From the NCBI GenBank assembly GCA_032251045.1, contig JAVVEW010000036.1, positions 1 through 23,617 on the forward strand: a stretch of DNA of 23,617 nucleotides, given 5' to 3'. The position numbers were made by a program, and so were the translations under genes. This stretch comes from JAVVEW01 sp032251045 (lineage in GTDB: Bacteria; Pseudomonadota; Gammaproteobacteria; Methylococcales; Methylomonadaceae). Below are positions 21,906 through 23,617 of this stretch, in pieces. The notes under the pieces are model-generated. The model was not told the origin of the DNA and did not search any database. It worked only from the letters and a program-made list of their open reading frames with translations. Numbering within the stretch: the stretch's first letter is position 1; each line of letters opens with the position of its first letter.

Positions 21906-23617
21906 ATGCAAACTTTAATCCAAGACTTGCTCCAGCAAAATCAACACCGTCCCGAACGCTTGCTCGCCATTCTGCATGGGATACAGGATCATCACCGTTA
22001 CATCCCCGATGCCGCCATGAAACAGATTGCCAAGAGTCTGAACATCCCCTGGACGCAAGTCCTCTCGGTAGTTGAATTTTATAGCTTTTTTCACACTAAA
22101 CCCTGCGGAGCGTATGATATTCTAATCAGTGATTCGATCACCGACCGGATGCTTGGCAATCAGCAGATTATCGACCGAATCAGTCAGAGGCTGAATGTCG
22201 CGCCCGGTACGGTCAGACCGGATGGCCAGGTCAGCCTGGACACCACATCCTGCACAGGATTATGTGATCAGGGACCGGCCGCGTTGATTAACGGCTGGGC
22301 CATCGCGTATCTGGACCGCCAGCTCGATCAGGTTTGTGAATTGATCGAACAGCGCCGGCCAATGGCCGATTGGCCAGCCGCTTTGTTTCAGGTTCAAGAC
22401 AATATCCAGCGTACCGGCTTGTTGCTGGATAAGACGATTCGCCCAGGCCAGGCCATCAGTCAAGCGTTGACGCAAGGCGCGGATGCGATGCTGCAAGCTG
22501 TCGAGCAATCGGGCTTGCGCGGGCGTGGTGGCGCAGGCTTCAAAACCGCAATGAAATGGCGTTTCTGCCGCGAGGAAAACACCGATCAGCGTTATGTGAT
22601 CTGTAACGCCGACGAAGGCGAGCCGGGCACGTTCAAAGATCGGGTGTTGCTGAGCCGATATGCCGAGCAGGTTTTTGAAGGCATGACCTGCGCCGGGTTG
22701 ACTATCGGCGCAAGTCAGGGTGTTTTGTATCTGCGCGGCGAATATCGTTTTTTGCTGGCTGCGCTGCATGACACGCTGGCGCGCCGCCGTGCGGCCGGGC
22801 TATTGGGCGATAACATTCAAGGTTCGGGTCAGGCGTTCGACATAGACATCTGCCTGGGCGCGGGCGCCTACATCTGCGGTGAGGAATCGGCCTTGATTGA
22901 ATCGCTGGAAGGCAAGCCTGGCATACCGCGCAACCGGCCGCCGTATCCGGTCACCCACGGCTATCTGGGCAAACCCACCGTGGTCAACAATGTCGAAACC
23001 TTTCTCGCCGCCGCGCACATTGCTGCATTCGGTGCAGCAGATTTCGCCGCCCTGGGTACCAAGCAATCCAAGGGTACGAAAATTCTCAGCGTGTGCGGTG
23101 ACTGCGCCCGGTCAGGTATCTACGAAGTGCCATTTGGCACTTCGATAGCCGACGTGTTGAAGGCTTGCGGCGCGGACAACGCGGCCGGCGCGCAGATCGG
23201 CGGCCCCTCTGGAACTTACATCGACCAACGCGAATTCAACCGCAAACTGGCGTTCGAGGATTTGGCCACAGGCGGCTCGTTCATGGTGTTCAATGCCTCC
23301 CGTAACGTACTGGAGACCGTTGATAACTTCACCCACTTTTTCAATCATGAAAGCTGCGGCTTTTGCACGCCGTGCCGGGTCGGCACCGCGCTGCTGCGCA
23401 AACAGCTGGATAAAATCGTCAGCGGCCATGGTTCGGCCGGTGATGTTGTGGAGCTGGAAGCCTTATGTCAGGTGATCAAGCAAAACAGTCACTGCGGTCT
23501 GGGGCAAACCGCCGCCAACCCCATTCTGAGCACGCTGGAGCGCTACCCTGAGCTTTATCAACAACAATTGAAGAAAATCAGCTACGAACCCGGTTTTGAT
23601 CTGGATGCCGCCCTGGC
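21906..23617 (+). CDS. hoxF: NAD-reducing [NiFe] hydrogenase diaphorase subunit HoxF, 3' end cut by window
   Basis: The frame is open from ATG 21906 to the window edge, 570 complete codons; about 20-40 residues are probably missing. Residues 1-155 form a NuoE-like domain (VEFYSFFHTKPCGAYDI, TSCTGLCDQGPAALINGWAI). The rest is NuoF-like: FMN/NADH site GLRGRGGAGFKTAMKW, NADEGEPGTFKDR, GAGAYICGEESALIESLEGK, and the [4Fe-4S] motif SCGFCTPCR with the fourth cysteine in NSHCGLGQTA. The E-F fusion with the SDSITDRMLG segment identifies HoxF of the bidirectional HoxFUYH hydrogenase, which passes electrons between H2 and NAD(H). The N-terminal [2Fe-2S] site shows only three of four cysteines. The start is set by a stop at 21891 and an AAGG site nine bases upstream. 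A formate dehydrogenase diaphorase is the main alternative. Confidence 0.9.
   Translation, partial: MQTLIQDLLQQNQHRPERLLAILHGIQDHHRYIPDAAMKQIAKSLNIPWTQVLSVVEFYSFFHTKPCGAYDILISDSITDRMLGNQQIIDRISQRLNVAPGTVRPDGQVSLDTTSCTGLCDQGPAALINGWAIAYLDRQLDQVCELIEQRRPMADWPAALFQVQDNIQRTGLLLDKTIRPGQAISQALTQGADAMLQAVEQSGLRGRGGAGFKTAMKWRFCREENTDQRYVICNADEGEPGTFKDRVLLSRYAEQVFEGMTCAGLTIGASQGVLYLRGEYRFLLAALHDTLARRRAAGLLGDNIQGSGQAFDIDICLGAGAYICGEESALIESLEGKPGIPRNRPPYPVTHGYLGKPTVVNNVETFLAAAHIAAFGAADFAALGTKQSKGTKILSVCGDCARSGIYEVPFGTSIADVLKACGADNAAGAQIGGPSGTYIDQREFNRKLAFEDLATGGSFMVFNASRNVLETVDNFTHFFNHESCGFCTPCRVGTALLRKQLDKIVSGHGSAGDVVELEALCQVIKQNSHCGLGQTAANPILSTLERYPELYQQQLKKISYEPGFDLDAAL

Noticed and set aside
22260..23429. 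Several antisense open frames (169, 88 and 105 codons) opposite hoxF
   Set aside because: The plus strand encodes a continuous, motif-complete HoxF; the antisense frames reflect its GC-rich codon use.

Overview
The window reads like a chromosomal segment of a gammaproteobacterium. The best guess is a type I methanotroph (Methylococcales, for example a Methylomonas or Methylobacter relative). This rests on overall protein character, the succinylase lysine pathway, a HoxF-type diaphorase and an NtrX-like regulator. It is an impression from reading the proteins, not a search result. There is no rRNA, CRISPR array or intact insertion sequence.

Layout. Positions 1-258 hold the tail of an Rpn/PD-(D/E)XK family nuclease-transposase. 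Positions 513-2011 (minus) are a two-gene sulfur module: an ETHE1-type persulfide dioxygenase feeding a TauE/SafE exporter, translationally coupled. Positions 2545-6775 (minus) are a lysine/diaminopimelate run, transcribed in the order M48 lipoprotein protease, dapC, dapD, small acidic protein, dapE. A tRNA-Thr(UGU) lies at 7153-7228, followed by a lone GH57 glycosidase. A strongly palindromic intergenic region (8593-8738) then precedes a small forward membrane protein. Positions 9361-14455 (minus) form a compact housekeeping run: asparaginase, lolA, rarA, accA and a cinA-like gene with a degenerate C-terminal domain.

The forward block 14702-18426 carries an NtrX-like response regulator whose sigma-54 contact loop and Walker B aspartate are both lost. 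It is followed by an FHA protein, a PilZ protein and ychF. Positions 18451-20977 (minus) encode an overlapping pair, a four-helix membrane coiled-coil protein and a long Gln-rich coiled-coil protein, lying downstream of apt. I could not assign this pair to a known system. The window ends inside hoxF, the NADH-dehydrogenase-like subunit of a bidirectional NAD-linked [NiFe] hydrogenase.

Functionally most of the window is core metabolism: lysine/peptidoglycan precursors, fatty acid initiation, lipoprotein sorting, purine salvage and replication restart. The parts worth a second look are the membrane/coiled-coil pair, the degenerate NtrX with a terminator hairpin just upstream, the CinA C-terminal decay, the structured element at 8593-8695, and the three-cysteine N-terminal cluster site of HoxF.
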